Positions 8,334 to 19,149 of a DNA stretch of 64,000 nt are shown here, piece after piece. Position numbers and translations under genes: made by a program. Under the pieces are notes generated by a model. That model was not told the DNA's origin, did not search any database, and worked only from the letters and a program-made list of their open reading frames with translations. Source of the stretch: a virus. Each line of letters starts with the position of its first letter. Position 1 is the stretch's first letter. The DNA lies in IMG/VR virus record IMGVR_UViG_3300022752_000036, positions 31,646-95,645 of that record; one strand, given 5' to 3'.

Positions 8334-8687
8334 TTAGCCTCCCTTTCCATATACACCAATTACGTCTTCTCCAGCACTATTTTTAACATTAAAAATAAAT
8401 CTTGCTTTTGGTATATTTTTTTGATCAAAATATATTTCAGATTTTACAACTGTAATATCTTCAAGATTGGGAGCTTTTAGTTTATCCTTATTTGGATCCT
8501 CGTCTGGCTCGTCATCATTCTCTCCAACATTTACTTCAAATTTAAACTTATTGTTTGGAAGGCTGCCTGCAGGATCTTCGTTTATTTGAAAAGAAAATGG
8601 GTCTAGTTCGTCCCAATGTTCTTTTTTAATAACCTTGGTTAATGGATCGTCTGCAAAAAGCTTTAGCTTTGGATTATTAGTTGCCAT
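8334..8687 (-). CDS. acidic hypothetical virion protein, 117 aa
   Basis: Unrecognised. The middle is a very acidic linker (VGENDDEPDEDPNKDKL, about residues 53-69) that divides a charged N-terminus from a short beta-rich C-terminus (EIYFDQKNIPKARFIFNVKN). The genes on both sides are tail-tip components in the same orientation and tight spacing, so it is probably a tail accessory or assembly factor. No motif supports a more exact role. Confidence 0.5.
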   Translation of the reverse strand: MATNNPKLKLFADDPLTKVIKKEHWDELDPFSFQINEDPAGSLPNNKFKFEVNVGENDDEPDEDPNKDKLKAPNLEDITVVKSEIYFDQKNIPKARFIFNVKNSAGEDVIGVYGKGG

Positions 8688-8704
8688 ATTAACATTCTAC
8701 CATT

Positions 8705-11700
8705 TCAATTAACATAAATCGACCTACACAGAATCTTGGTTGATGGTCCATCTACCCAATCATGATTTAAATCTAGCACTATATATTTACCTATAGCAGA
8801 TCCTGACGGGATAGAAGAATCTTCGCTAGAATAAAGTCCAGCCTTTGGGTATGATACTTCTACTATATCCCCTATCTGTAAAAGTGGATTAAAGAAAATG
8901 GACATTTCAATAATGGTTTGTTGTTTTGACCATTGTGTTTTCATCCAGTCCGCTAGTGCTTTTGCTTCTGACTCTTTTTGAATCCAGTTTGAATCGAAGG
9001 CAAACTGTTCTTGTTTTTCTTCTTTTGTTAAATTTGGATCCATATATTCAAATGAGTCTGATTTTACTATACTGTCTCCAATTACCTTAAAGAATTTTGT
9101 TTCTCCATCACTTAACATTGTATATGTTCCTGAATTATTTATAATGTAGGCTTCCATTGTAAAGGCATCAATATTAGATCCCACAATGGTTGCAAAAGGA
9201 TTCATTGTAATTACAGGATATCTTGGAATTGCTGGTATATTATCGCCAGAAGTTATTCTAGAAGAAATCTTTAATATTTCTCTGGCGACTGGGCCAAACT
9301 CTTCCATATACCCTATCTCTTCTGGCATCGAACTTTTAGACAAAATAAAATTTGAAAATTGTTTTACTAAAAATGAATTCTGTCCTAGGTACCCTTTATA
9401 TGGATTGTATACTTCTTTAGTATTAAATTCTGCATCTGTAATAGGTGAAGTATACATGTAATCATATCTTACTGTTCCGATTCCAGCTACAAGTCCAGCA
9501 ATTTCTGTTGTAGGTATAGGGCTTTTATCAATAGCTAATATTTCTGTATTATCAATCATAAGCTTAAATGTTTTAAATGTTTCTGTATTATTTGTAGTAG
9601 TGTTAACCTTTAATTGAATATTATACATCTTACCGCCTTGAATACTTTGAAATTGATTTTGATCAGTCTGACTATCGGTAAGAGTTGTTGCTACTCCATT
9701 TACAACCTTAATTATTTTTACACATCGCTCTTTTAGATCTCTAGCAACTGCACTTTGTACTGGTTCTACATGCACAATATATCCCGTTGTGTGAGCAGCA
9801 TTAAGACATACCGCAATTCCTCCTACACAAATTTGATTTCCGCTAGCTGTGCCATCTGAGTTTTTAGCAATTGGAAAATACATACTAGTGCTTACTACAA
9901 AATTATTATATCCAGATTTTATAGTTTTTGCAGTTGTGCTGCTAATAGTATATTTAGTTGGGGAAGTGGCAGTAGGTGTAGCAGTAATTAAAGAGTTTAC
10001 TGTGAGCATAGATCTTGGAGTTTTTAAGCTACTTGAGTCTGTTGATTCTAAAGTCATTAAATTATTATTTAATGTTGTTGTTTTTGCATCTTTATCATAA
10101 ACATATGTTGACCATCTTGATTTAATTGCTACAAGATTAACCTCATGTCTTGCTGGAGCAGGCAATAATCCAAAAGCATTACGTTCTTTAATTCTAAATT
10201 CCCCAGTAGGCTTAAAAGTTCCTGGCTGAGCAAGACCTTGATATTTAGCAATATCTATATCTGATGTTATCCATTGCTCTGCAGTTGTGCTTTGACCTAA
10301 AACTTGATATATATATCTAATTGCATCAAACTCTATAATCTCTTTATTAATTAATAAGAAACCAGCTTTTTGATAAAATACATGATCTACTGCTGATTCA
10401 TATACAGAAACAGGCTCAGTAAATATTGATCCTCCCGCTCCTGTAGATGCCTCTAGGGTTTTAGTTAAAGCTGCGGCACCTAGCTTAATGATTCCAGATT
10501 CGTAGACTGGATCTGCTGAGTATGTATACTGAGAAGTTAATTGTGGAGTATATCTAACCTTAACTGCTTTTGCAGAAGGAACAACTGTCTTTTTTAGATC
10601 TATAATATTTGGTAAATTTTCTCCATTTGTTCCCTTTGCATCATATCTAAATTTAAATACAGAATCTTTATTTTGAAATAAATATTCTCTTGTATAAAAC
10701 TGTAGAACATCATATTCATCAAATACAGCAATCATTTGAGTATCATTACACAAATCTTGAATATGCTCCCATACTGTTCTTGTGCTGTCTGTATAATAAA
10801 ACATTGGTGTAACCGTAGAAGAATCAGTTGATGTTGTATTAAAATTATAATTAGTAAATCCTACGCTATCAAGCAATCTTCTTATAATTGCTTGTGAGGA
10901 GTAATCTCTCATTAAGATATCTGGAGCCATTATTTTTTGTAAGTATCCTGCTCCATCTAATGCTGATATATTTATATCTCCATATTCGCTTAAGCTAAAT
11001 TCTTCTGTTGAATAAAAAACTCCATAAGGGATCTTATCAGAATTTTCAATTGTAATAAAAGGCTCAATGACAATATTTTTGTATAAATTAATTTTATTCT
11101 TATCAAATGGAAATGTCTTATCATATATAAATCCTGTTCCATCATAACAATTTAAATCTAAAGACAATGAGTTTGCTGTAACCATTCCAACTGGAGTTAT
11201 ACCATCAGATGAATTTGAAGACTGTTTTCTAACATCAAAAGTAACCAGTCTGTCTGTAACATCTTTTATACACTTTGCTGCTATTTCAATTATGCCTATG
11301 TACTCGTTTGCAACACTTACTGCTGTAACCTCTAATTTTATTTCAGATATTCCTACTGGCTGTGATGGAGTAGAAAATTTAGTTGTAGTCCATGCTGTAC
11401 CATTATAATATAAATCTACAACTCCATTATTTGGAACAACAGCATTAGTTGAAATTGTAGACTCTACCCCACTTAAATTTTTTATCTTAACTGTCCATGC
11501 TGTTGGCTTTGAATGTGAAGTTTCAAATTTAATTGTTATCTTGTTTGCTGCTGCTGTTTTAGCAGCTGGGTAGGTTACGGTTAGCAAACATCCAGAAAGG
11601 GATGTGACTATTGCTCTCTTGCTTACCCAATACTTGTACTCTGTTTTTTCTCCTGGGTAATAAAGTCTGTATGTTTGATTTGTTGAGGTAGAGTAAATTG

Positions 11701-11965
11701 TAGGATACTGATTTACGCTATTATTTAAAATTAAATATTTAATACCTGCGGTCTTTGGTCTTCTTGGATCAATAATAGACTTTACTGGAAACAACTTTTT
11801 AAATGGCAGTGTGTCTCCTGAAGAAGATGTGACATCTGTTGATGCGGTTACATTAACTCCATCAATTAATTCATTCATATTATACTCTAGCCAGCAGCCT
11901 GGAACAGAGGTATATGAAGTTGATTTATTTATAGCATTAAGTGCATTAGTATATCCAGATAGCAT
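8705..11965 (-). CDS. tail hub / minor tail protein
   Basis: 1086-residue structural protein started at ATG 11965, which overlaps the previous stop (TAATG) and follows GGAAGAAG; a longer frame to 11998 would overlap more and lacks support. The segment around residues 280-400 (PYGVFYSTEEFSLSEYGD, then IRRLLDSVGF) is the layout of gpD/gp27-like tail-hub domains in actinophage-type minor tail proteins. A ConA-like region follows in the middle (about 660-880). The C-terminus (NPLLQIGDIVEVSYP) resembles the end of hub proteins. It would sit below the tape measure protein and carry the tail tip. Confidence 0.7.
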   Translation of the reverse strand: MLSGYTNALNAINKSTSYTSVPGCWLEYNMNELIDGVNVTASTDVTSSSGDTLPFKKLFPVKSIIDPRRPKTAGIKYLILNNSVNQYPTIYSTSTNQTYRLYYPGEKTEYKYWVSKRAIVTSLSGCLLTVTYPAAKTAAANKITIKFETSHSKPTAWTVKIKNLSGVESTISTNAVVPNNGVVDLYYNGTAWTTTKFSTPSQPVGISEIKLEVTAVSVANEYIGIIEIAAKCIKDVTDRLVTFDVRKQSSNSSDGITPVGMVTANSLSLDLNCYDGTGFIYDKTFPFDKNKINLYKNIVIEPFITIENSDKIPYGVFYSTEEFSLSEYGDINISALDGAGYLQKIMAPDILMRDYSSQAIIRRLLDSVGFTNYNFNTTSTDSSTVTPMFYYTDSTRTVWEHIQDLCNDTQMIAVFDEYDVLQFYTREYLFQNKDSVFKFRYDAKGTNGENLPNIIDLKKTVVPSAKAVKVRYTPQLTSQYTYSADPVYESGIIKLGAAALTKTLEASTGAGGSIFTEPVSVYESAVDHVFYQKAGFLLINKEIIEFDAIRYIYQVLGQSTTAEQWITSDIDIAKYQGLAQPGTFKPTGEFRIKERNAFGLLPAPARHEVNLVAIKSRWSTYVYDKDAKTTTLNNNLMTLESTDSSSLKTPRSMLTVNSLITATPTATSPTKYTISSTTAKTIKSGYNNFVVSTSMYFPIAKNSDGTASGNQICVGGIAVCLNAAHTTGYIVHVEPVQSAVARDLKERCVKIIKVVNGVATTLTDSQTDQNQFQSIQGGKMYNIQLKVNTTTNNTETFKTFKLMIDNTEILAIDKSPIPTTEIAGLVAGIGTVRYDYMYTSPITDAEFNTKEVYNPYKGYLGQNSFLVKQFSNFILSKSSMPEEIGYMEEFGPVAREILKISSRITSGDNIPAIPRYPVITMNPFATIVGSNIDAFTMEAYIINNSGTYTMLSDGETKFFKVIGDSIVKSDSFEYMDPNLTKEEKQEQFAFDSNWIQKESEAKALADWMKTQWSKQQTIIEMSIFFNPLLQIGDIVEVSYPKAGLYSSEDSSIPSGSAIGKYIVLDLNHDWVDGPSTKILCRSIYVN

Positions 11966-12423
11966 TATACTTCTTCCAGACCTATGCTGACGTCCCAAAA
12001 TTCTTGAGCAGCATCTGATGATTTAGACTTAACATTTCTTTTAACAAGCGTATGACTACACTCAGAAAATATAACATTAATAACTTCATCTCTTGCAGTA
12101 ACTGCATTATAAGAAATTTTTAGTTTAAAAGAACCTTTCCCTTTATTATGATAAAAAGTTTTTAAATCAATTGCTCCATATCCGCCATCTATTGTCATAG
12201 AGCTATATGAAGGAAGCATTCTCCAGTTAGTAGAAATTACTTTTTTATCTGCAGTAAATAATTTACGCATTGTTCCATTTGCCATTCTTTGCTGTTTTTC
12301 AATTCTGTTATTTCCTAGACTTACTGGCTCTCTATTATGCTCAGTTAATTTAGCCCATACTGGATTGTCATCAGTTGATGTATCTATATATAAAACAGAA
12401 CCTACGGGTAATGTTATTGCCAT
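11965..12423 (-). CDS. minor tail / distal tail-like protein, 152 aa
   Basis: Directly downstream of the tape measure gene and upstream of the hub gene, the normal place of the distal tail protein or a related minor tail protein. It is all-beta and basic in the middle (KRNVKSKSSDAAQEFWDVSIGL at the end). It is preceded by AAGGAGG. The gene overlaps the tape measure stop and the hub start as TAATG. The sequence itself shows no unique motif, so the assignment rests mainly on order and size. Confidence 0.6.
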   Translation of the reverse strand: MAITLPVGSVLYIDTSTDDNPVWAKLTEHNREPVSLGNNRIEKQQRMANGTMRKLFTADKKVISTNWRMLPSYSSMTIDGGYGAIDLKTFYHNKGKGSFKLKISYNAVTARDEVINVIFSECSHTLVKRNVKSKSSDAAQEFWDVSIGLEEV

Positions 12424-15400
12424 TATGACCTCCTTGGACCCATTTCTGAAATAGATCTTCTATTTCCTTTTTCTAAAACCTCTATGGTTGCTGTTGTTAC
12501 TTTTCTTACTAAGGCATCCATATTTTCTCCTTCAGCCTGCATAATTGTTTGATTTAAAACAATTGGTTGCTGAGGTGCAGATTGAGAAGCTAAGTTTGCA
12601 AAATTCTTTTGTCCAGTTTGTACATTGTATGTTGGTGTGGCATATGGCATATTATTAATATCTGGAATAACCATATTGCCAAACAACATTTCTGGTCCGT
12701 TATCTCCAACTATTGTAGGAATATTAGGATTAATATGTGTTAATCCTTTTCCAGCTTTAACTACAGAGAATCCAGCATATCCAGCTTCTCCTGTAACCCG
12801 CCATCTTTGTCCATTTTTATCTGTAAATGTAGAACCTACCCACGTTCCAGTTCTATCCCCAGCTCCTCTAAATTGTTTTTTAGCTCCTGACTTTTCTAAT
12901 TCTGATGCTGTTACATATGTTCCTCCAGCATACTGACCAGACTTCTTTGGGTCATCAGAAAACTTAGCTGGAGTTGCTGGTGTAGGACCTGCTGAGGCTT
13001 TCATGTAATCGATATAATCTTTTCCGCCAATAATAAGCCTGTCTGCAGTTATTGACTTAGATGCTAGATCTCCTGCTTGATCTGGCTTGCTAGAACCACC
13101 ATTTGGCAAACCATACCATTGACCATTAGCACCCTTCTTTGGTCCCAAATTAACTCCTGCGGCCTCTGTAGGAGCAACTAATCCAGCAAGCAAATATTTT
13201 CCAGTTTCAGTTTTTCTAAAATCTGCTTCTGTCATTCCTGGATTCTCATCTAAAAACTTTACAAGATTTAAATTGTATGCAGTTTGAGCAGCATTTAAGC
13301 TATCAATAGTTTTATTTAGTGCAGCTATCTTTTTATCAAGTGTTGCTAGGTTCTCTCCAGCTGCGGCTGCTGCATCTGCAAGCTTTTGATTTGCTTCATT
13401 AATCTTTTCAACTTCAGCAATAAGAGGCGCATTTGCTTTATCTCTTGCTGCTTCAATTGCTCTTGTTTGTCCTAATGTTTGAAGATTTTGTACAGCGGAT
13501 TCATATCTAAGCCTTGCCTGTGCTTCCTGTTGTGTATTGCCAGTAGATTGTGCAAACTGCACTTCGAGTCTTGCTGACTCCATTTCACGATTAAGATCAG
13601 CATCTTCTTTTGCTGCATTAAGAGCCTTAATACGTGCATCAGCTAGTTTATTTGTAGCATCAATCTGTTTTTGAAGAGCTTTAATTCTATCTCTTGCAGA
13701 TATTTGATCTTTAACACTTTGTCCTTTTGCTTGAGTTGCAAGTTTTTCTCTTTGAGCTTTTAGCTTTCCTAGCTGATCGTATTCATCAGCCAAAGCCCCG
13801 CCTACTTGCTTATTAGCATCAATAACCTTTTGCTGTATAATCATTCCCATGTTATACAGTGCTTGAGTTTGAGCAGCGTTAAGTTGAGAAAGATCTCCTT
13901 GTAGTCCCAAAGCTTGTAGTCTTAGCTTTTGCCATACGCTTACTACTGTATCTGATGTATTGGCAAGCTCTTTAATTGCTGGGTTGGCTTTTGCCATTTC
14001 TTTAATAGTTGCAGCAGTTAATGTTGTTTGTTTATATTGACTTTGATTTAAATAATCCATCATTTGAATTTCAGCTTGATACATGCTAATTTTTTCAGTT
14101 TTGCCAGTCTTATCTTTCTTTGCAGCCTCTTCACTCTTTTTAATAATTTCTTCAATTCCAGCATCTACTGCCGTTAATGCAGTATTAAGTGCTGCAGCTT
14201 GTGATTGTGCATTGCCTAGCCTTGTAGCAGTATCAAATGATTTTAATGAACCTGCTGCTGCGCCCTTTGCATCTTGTATAGCGCTAAAATCTTTATTTCC
14301 TACAGTAGATATTGCTGCCATATCTGCATTTTTAGACAAAGCAAACATTGCATAAATTTTCTTTGTAGCTTCATCAGCAGACATTCCTGCAGCAATAAAT
14401 TGCTGTTTAAATCTAACTGCTAGATCTCCAAGTTCTGCTTTCTTCGTAGAATTAATTAATTTAATCTGTTCATCAAATGCACCCTTAACTTCTTCTTTAA
14501 GTTTACGATACTCAGTGATAGTCATCTTAATAGGGATGCCTGCTTGTGTCATGCTTTCATACGAAAGCTTATTTGCCTCCATTAAGTCTTTCGATCTTTG
14601 AATACTATCTTTAATTTTTTGATTATAGTCTACAAATTTTATTCCTGCTTTTTGAGCTGCTTCTGCTGTAAGACCATATCCTAAAGCATTAAGTTTTTGT
14701 TGCTCTTGATACTTTTTAAATACAGTAAATCCTGCTGTTAATGCAGTAGTTATTCCAGTAATTGCTAGTCCGAGAGGGGTAGCGGAAGCAAGAACTCTTC
14801 CAAGAACTGGCCCTAACTTTGACATAACTGCACCAGCTTGAGATCCAGCTTTACCCATATTAATTAAATTAGCTGATGTCTGTGCTAATGGTTTTAATGT
14901 TGATGTTGCTCCTTGAGGAAGTTTACTTGTTAGACCTCTTGTCATTCCTCCCATTGCACCCATAGGAAGTAAGAATGGAAGTATGTTAGATACATTGCTT
15001 ATTGCTGCTCCAGTTGTTCCACCGACCTTGTTTCCAAGCATGTTTCCAAGTAGCGGTATTCCCATTGCAGCTAGTAATCCTGCTACTAAGCCTCCGCCAC
15101 GGTATCCTTTAACTGGACCGCCATTTTCATATCCCATAGGACCAGATGATCCTCCTATATAGCCTCCGCTAGCTTTTCTTGGAGCACCCATAAATTTTCT
15201 TGATGCTAACAGGTCTTCAAAAATACTCTTTCTAAATTTCTTTGTTCCACCTGTGACATGAGAAGCTTTTTGTCCAGTAATTGGATCTGTTGTAATTACA
15301 GCAGATTTACCAACTTTGCCTGTAGGAGAATCTGGAAGTTGATAGTAATAAGGATCTGTTCCTGCTGCTGCTTTTGCTTGTGCAGTAGGCATTTGTCCAG

Positions 15401-18400
15401 ACGATGGTTTATCTTTAAAGCTATCTGCCCTAAACATAGCAGGCTTTTGAGCTTTTGCTATAGCAGATTCTATTTCTGTTCTTGCGCCTTTTGGTAATTT
15501 ACCTAAAGAGTCTTTTGTCATTCCCCAAATTGCAGATAAATCATTATCATGATATATCCTATTATTTGGAAGCATTACTGCGTGTCTTAACAATAACTTT
15601 TGTAATTCTTTTTTAGCTTTAGGAGAAAGGTTTTTAAAATATTTAGTATTAAATATTTTTGGAGATTGTAATGCACGTAGCAATTCATTTCGTGTTAGAC
15701 CACGTTTGCCTTGCCTTAAATATTGATTTTCTTTATCTGTTAATGAAAGTGTTTGTTCATCATATACTTGAACTCCATGTTCTGGCATTGATGCAATTAA
15801 AGCAGAAGTTCCTTTTGGAAGATGGTCTCCAAATGCTGTTCCTAATTCTGCAGCAGTCATTGGAACCGATTGACTTACATGAGAAGCCTGTCTAGGTCTT
15901 GATGCGCTTTGTCCATCTGCAATGCTATTTAATTTATCAAGAAGTGGAACTCCAAGCTTGTCTACTGCAGATTTCTTTAATACATATTCTCCTTCGGTAA
16001 GCCATGCTGGGACTGTATCTGTACCACTTGGTCCACCGCCTGCCATATATACTGGACCGCCCGTAGCCATACGTCTAGGTCTTGTTGTTTCAATACTGTA
16101 TGGAGCACCAAATGTTTTTACCTTAAGGTTTTGTGCAATTCTATTTAGAAGACCTCTTGTTCTACCTGGTCTTGAAAGTTCTTTCATATTACTTTTACCA
16201 GTAACTGGATCTACTACTGGCTGATTAAGTAATGGAACATTTGTAAGATTAATACTTCTTCCTTGTGCACCTGCAATATCTGTTGCTGCGGCAGCCATCA
16301 TTGCTTCTACTTCAGCATTTAAAGCCATTATTTTTGATCTAGCTTGATCAACTGTTATCTTTCCAGCTTGTAGTTCAGCAACAATTGCAGCAGATGCTTG
16401 TGCAGCATTTGAAGTTAATTCTGTCATCTTAGGCAAAAGTGCTTGATATGAATCAGAAAGTTCTGATGTTATTAGTCCAGTTCTTTCAACTTCAGTCTTT
16501 AATGTTTTAATTTCTGCGTCTGACTGCATTGCTAATGCGGCTGTCATAGAATGCCATTTTGCTGCTTCTTCTGCAACTACACCAGTTGAAACTCCTTTTA
16601 CAGATGTTATTCCTTCTATTTTTGGAAGATCTTCAGACATATAAATTTGTGGTGTTCCACCAATTTTTTGATTTACTTTAGGGGCTCCTGGAACAACTCC
16701 AAATATAGTTTGTCTTATTTTTTCATCCGTAGTCATCTTTGATACTGGATTTAAATGAGACATTGATCTTGTATCAGTTGGACTTAATAGTGGATGATTT
16801 GGATTTACTTGTCTTCCTCCGCCAGCTACAATGGTACCGCCCATTGTTGTAAACATTGGAGTTGTTGATATTTGCCCGCTCTTTGCTTTTGCTTCTAATA
16901 TTGAAAGCTCTGCTATAAGCCCTTCAACAGCAGTTTTTAAAACAGTAGCTGCTTTTGCGTCACTATAAAAAGTTTGTTCAATTAGTGTTCCTGCTTTTTG
17001 TGCAGCCATCATTTCTGGAGTAAGCATCTTCCAGCCTTCTCCGCCTTTAAAGAATGCCTTAAATGCTGCTGCTCCCTTAACTATATAGCCAAAGAAGTTT
17101 GCAAGAACACCAGTTAACATAATGACTGGACCAATTATTGCTGTAAGTCCCGTTACAAATGTTAAAATTGTTTTAACTGGAGCAGGTAATTTATTTACAA
17201 ATTTAACTATGCTATCTACAACATTAACAAAAAATGTTTGTACCTTTAAAAATTCTTCGCCAATTCCAGCTAGATCTGCTTTTAATGATTCTACAGCTCT
17301 CTTATACTTTCCAGATGCTGACTCTGTAACAAGATTTAATTCTCGTGCTGCTACAGAAGCTAAGTCTTGTGAGCTTGCCTTCATCAAATCTAATACTTGA
17401 AGTGTTTGACTTCCTTCTTTTCCTAAGTTTTCAAATAGCGCTTGCATTCTTGCAAATTGAAACTTACCAAATAACTGCTCGATAGCTTGAGATTTTTGTA
17501 AAGGATTTAAATTATCTAGAGCGCCTTGAAGCTCTAGTATCATGCCAGTTAGATCTCCAGCATTATCTGTAACTATTCCCTTTAAATCAATTCCTAGTTC
17601 TGCAAATTTTTCTGTTGCAACTTTTGTTGGATTAATTAATGATGCAAGCGCTGACTTTAAAGCATTTGCTCCTTCTGTTGCATTAACTCCACCTTCACGC
17701 ATAGCAGTTAGATATAAAGCTAAGTCCTTTACGCTTCCGCCTAATCCTTGAATAACTGGACCAGCTTTTGGAATAGCTTCAATTAAATCTGCTAAACTTG
17801 TTGAAGTTTGGTTTTCAACTGAGTTTAAAAAGTTAATTGATTCTGTTAGTTGTTCAGTATTTTGCTTAAATGCAGTTTGAATTGCTAAAGTTGCTTTCAT
17901 TGCATCTTGGCGATCAACTTCTCCAAGTACTGCAAGACGACTTGTTTCTTTTACCGAACCTATAAGTTCAGCTCCCTGTTGTCCAGTTGCAGCTATATCA
18001 GCTGCTAGCTGAATTGTTTCTTTAAATGATGTTCCATATGCTGCAGAAAGTTCTTTTGCTGTTGCAGAAACATCTTTTCTAATTGCTGCAAGATCTGCTG
18101 CAGATGTAGCAGCAACTCCACCATAGACCTTTGTCAATCTTGTTAATTCGGCATCTGCTTCTCTAAATGCTTTTGCTGCAGCTGCACCAAATGCTGCTAA
18201 TGGTACTGTTAGTCCTACTGTTAACTGACGACCAGCCCACTGAGTATTTTTACCCCAGTTAATTAATTGAACTCCGCCATCTTGAATAACCTTATTCATA
18301 ATAGCAAGCTCTTGTCTTGCTAAAGCCGTCTTATTTTTTATCGCATCTAATCCTTGTGGAATATGTACGTTATATTGCATAAGCCCTTGAGCATTTTTGC

Positions 18401-18779
18401 CCAAGGGTTGAACTATTGCATTTTGTAGCGCTACTTGCTGTTTAGCAAGCTCTCTAATTAATCCGCCAGATGTTTTTGTATGCTCTTGAAATGTTCTAAA
18501 GTAGTCTCTTAGTTTTAGTTTTCCACCGTCTAAGTTTTTACCAAACTTTTCTACGTCAGAGCTTAGTGTTACAAAGTGTGTTGAGAATTGACCAGTTCTT
18601 CTTAAATTTTCTGCAAATGATCTATTCATTACAGCAATCTGATTTGCTAATTTTGCATCAGATTGTATTAACTGGGTTTGTAATTTAGATAGAGAGGCTG
18701 TTACCCTATTGACATCTGCAATAAGGTTTGAAAAATCCGCATTGGCAACTATATTAGTTACAATGTTTTCATCAGCCAT
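12423..18779 (-). CDS. tape measure protein
   Basis: 2118 residues, the longest gene in the window. It sets tail length and is ejected before the DNA. Residues ~180-400 match the TP901-type tape measure core (AKELSAAYGTSFKETIQLAA, ATEGANALKSALASL). Hydrophobic segments lie near 545-575 (TILTFVTGLTAIIGPVIMLT) and 1200-1350. The motif GTDTVPAWLTEGEYVLKK near 920 and VGDNGPEMLFG near 2030 are repeated Gly/Pro signatures of actinophage tape measures. Long coiled coils occupy ~1500-1800. At about 0.15 nm per residue the tail would be near 320 nm. A compact insert lies at about 995-1113. Shine-Dalgarno AGGAG before ATG. Confidence 0.93.
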   Translation of the reverse strand: MADENIVTNIVANADFSNLIADVNRVTASLSKLQTQLIQSDAKLANQIAVMNRSFAENLRRTGQFSTHFVTLSSDVEKFGKNLDGGKLKLRDYFRTFQEHTKTSGGLIRELAKQQVALQNAIVQPLGKNAQGLMQYNVHIPQGLDAIKNKTALARQELAIMNKVIQDGGVQLINWGKNTQWAGRQLTVGLTVPLAAFGAAAAKAFREADAELTRLTKVYGGVAATSAADLAAIRKDVSATAKELSAAYGTSFKETIQLAADIAATGQQGAELIGSVKETSRLAVLGEVDRQDAMKATLAIQTAFKQNTEQLTESINFLNSVENQTSTSLADLIEAIPKAGPVIQGLGGSVKDLALYLTAMREGGVNATEGANALKSALASLINPTKVATEKFAELGIDLKGIVTDNAGDLTGMILELQGALDNLNPLQKSQAIEQLFGKFQFARMQALFENLGKEGSQTLQVLDLMKASSQDLASVAARELNLVTESASGKYKRAVESLKADLAGIGEEFLKVQTFFVNVVDSIVKFVNKLPAPVKTILTFVTGLTAIIGPVIMLTGVLANFFGYIVKGAAAFKAFFKGGEGWKMLTPEMMAAQKAGTLIEQTFYSDAKAATVLKTAVEGLIAELSILEAKAKSGQISTTPMFTTMGGTIVAGGGRQVNPNHPLLSPTDTRSMSHLNPVSKMTTDEKIRQTIFGVVPGAPKVNQKIGGTPQIYMSEDLPKIEGITSVKGVSTGVVAEEAAKWHSMTAALAMQSDAEIKTLKTEVERTGLITSELSDSYQALLPKMTELTSNAAQASAAIVAELQAGKITVDQARSKIMALNAEVEAMMAAAATDIAGAQGRSINLTNVPLLNQPVVDPVTGKSNMKELSRPGRTRGLLNRIAQNLKVKTFGAPYSIETTRPRRMATGGPVYMAGGGPSGTDTVPAWLTEGEYVLKKSAVDKLGVPLLDKLNSIADGQSASRPRQASHVSQSVPMTAAELGTAFGDHLPKGTSALIASMPEHGVQVYDEQTLSLTDKENQYLRQGKRGLTRNELLRALQSPKIFNTKYFKNLSPKAKKELQKLLLRHAVMLPNNRIYHDNDLSAIWGMTKDSLGKLPKGARTEIESAIAKAQKPAMFRADSFKDKPSSGQMPTAQAKAAAGTDPYYYQLPDSPTGKVGKSAVITTDPITGQKASHVTGGTKKFRKSIFEDLLASRKFMGAPRKASGGYIGGSSGPMGYENGGPVKGYRGGGLVAGLLAAMGIPLLGNMLGNKVGGTTGAAISNVSNILPFLLPMGAMGGMTRGLTSKLPQGATSTLKPLAQTSANLINMGKAGSQAGAVMSKLGPVLGRVLASATPLGLAITGITTALTAGFTVFKKYQEQQKLNALGYGLTAEAAQKAGIKFVDYNQKIKDSIQRSKDLMEANKLSYESMTQAGIPIKMTITEYRKLKEEVKGAFDEQIKLINSTKKAELGDLAVRFKQQFIAAGMSADEATKKIYAMFALSKNADMAAISTVGNKDFSAIQDAKGAAAGSLKSFDTATRLGNAQSQAAALNTALTAVDAGIEEIIKKSEEAAKKDKTGKTEKISMYQAEIQMMDYLNQSQYKQTTLTAATIKEMAKANPAIKELANTSDTVVSVWQKLRLQALGLQGDLSQLNAAQTQALYNMGMIIQQKVIDANKQVGGALADEYDQLGKLKAQREKLATQAKGQSVKDQISARDRIKALQKQIDATNKLADARIKALNAAKEDADLNREMESARLEVQFAQSTGNTQQEAQARLRYESAVQNLQTLGQTRAIEAARDKANAPLIAEVEKINEANQKLADAAAAAGENLATLDKKIAALNKTIDSLNAAQTAYNLNLVKFLDENPGMTEADFRKTETGKYLLAGLVAPTEAAGVNLGPKKGANGQWYGLPNGGSSKPDQAGDLASKSITADRLIIGGKDYIDYMKASAGPTPATPAKFSDDPKKSGQYAGGTYVTASELEKSGAKKQFRGAGDRTGTWVGSTFTDKNGQRWRVTGEAGYAGFSVVKAGKGLTHINPNIPTIVGDNGPEMLFGNMVIPDINNMPYATPTYNVQTGQKNFANLASQSAPQQPIVLNQTIMQAEGENMDALVRKVTTATIEVLEKGNRRSISEMGPRRS

Positions 18780-18786
18780 ACGCTAT

Positions 18787-19149
18787 CTACTCCTTAACAT
18801 ATCCTAGTCCCGCCCCTATTCCAAAGCCAGCTTCTTGAGCCAGTGGTCCCTGCAGAGAAAGTATATCGCTATCATCTGCATTTATTCCTAGTGCTCTCTT
18901 TCTGACTTCTTCAAAACTAGAACTGTTTTCTTTTTCTTCATCATCTTCTAAGTTTATACCCTTAAGGCTTGCAGTAAATTTTCTTTTTTCTGATTCCTTT
19001 TTAGATATTGATTTTAGTGTTTGAATAAGTTCTGGCATTGAGAGATTTGATTCTAGTTCATCGTAATTCCGCCAATGTCCTAGAAGAAACACTTCTCCCT
19101 CTAAGGCAGCTAGATCTAGTTCATCCCAGCTAGAACCGCCGCCTGAGTT
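18787..19149 (-). CDS. tail assembly chaperone G-T, frameshifted C-terminal part
   Basis: Second half of the tail-chaperone pair, reached by -1 frameshifting at 19149-19155. Reading continues AAC TCA GGC GGC GGT, then SSWDELDLAALEGEVFLLG, with no stop between the slip and 18787. The fusion product would be about 222 aa (102 + 120). A GTG at 19092 without Shine-Dalgarno is the only internal start, so fusion is the better model. In this family the G-T form binds the tape measure protein and helps recruit tail tube subunits. The T part is charged and helical, with a long Lys/Glu stretch. Confidence 0.8.
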   Translation of the reverse strand, partial: NSGGGSSWDELDLAALEGEVFLLGHWRNYDELESNLSMPELIQTLKSISKKESEKRKFTASLKGINLEDDEEKENSSSFEEVRKRALGINADDSDILSLQGPLAQEAGFGIGAGLGYVKE

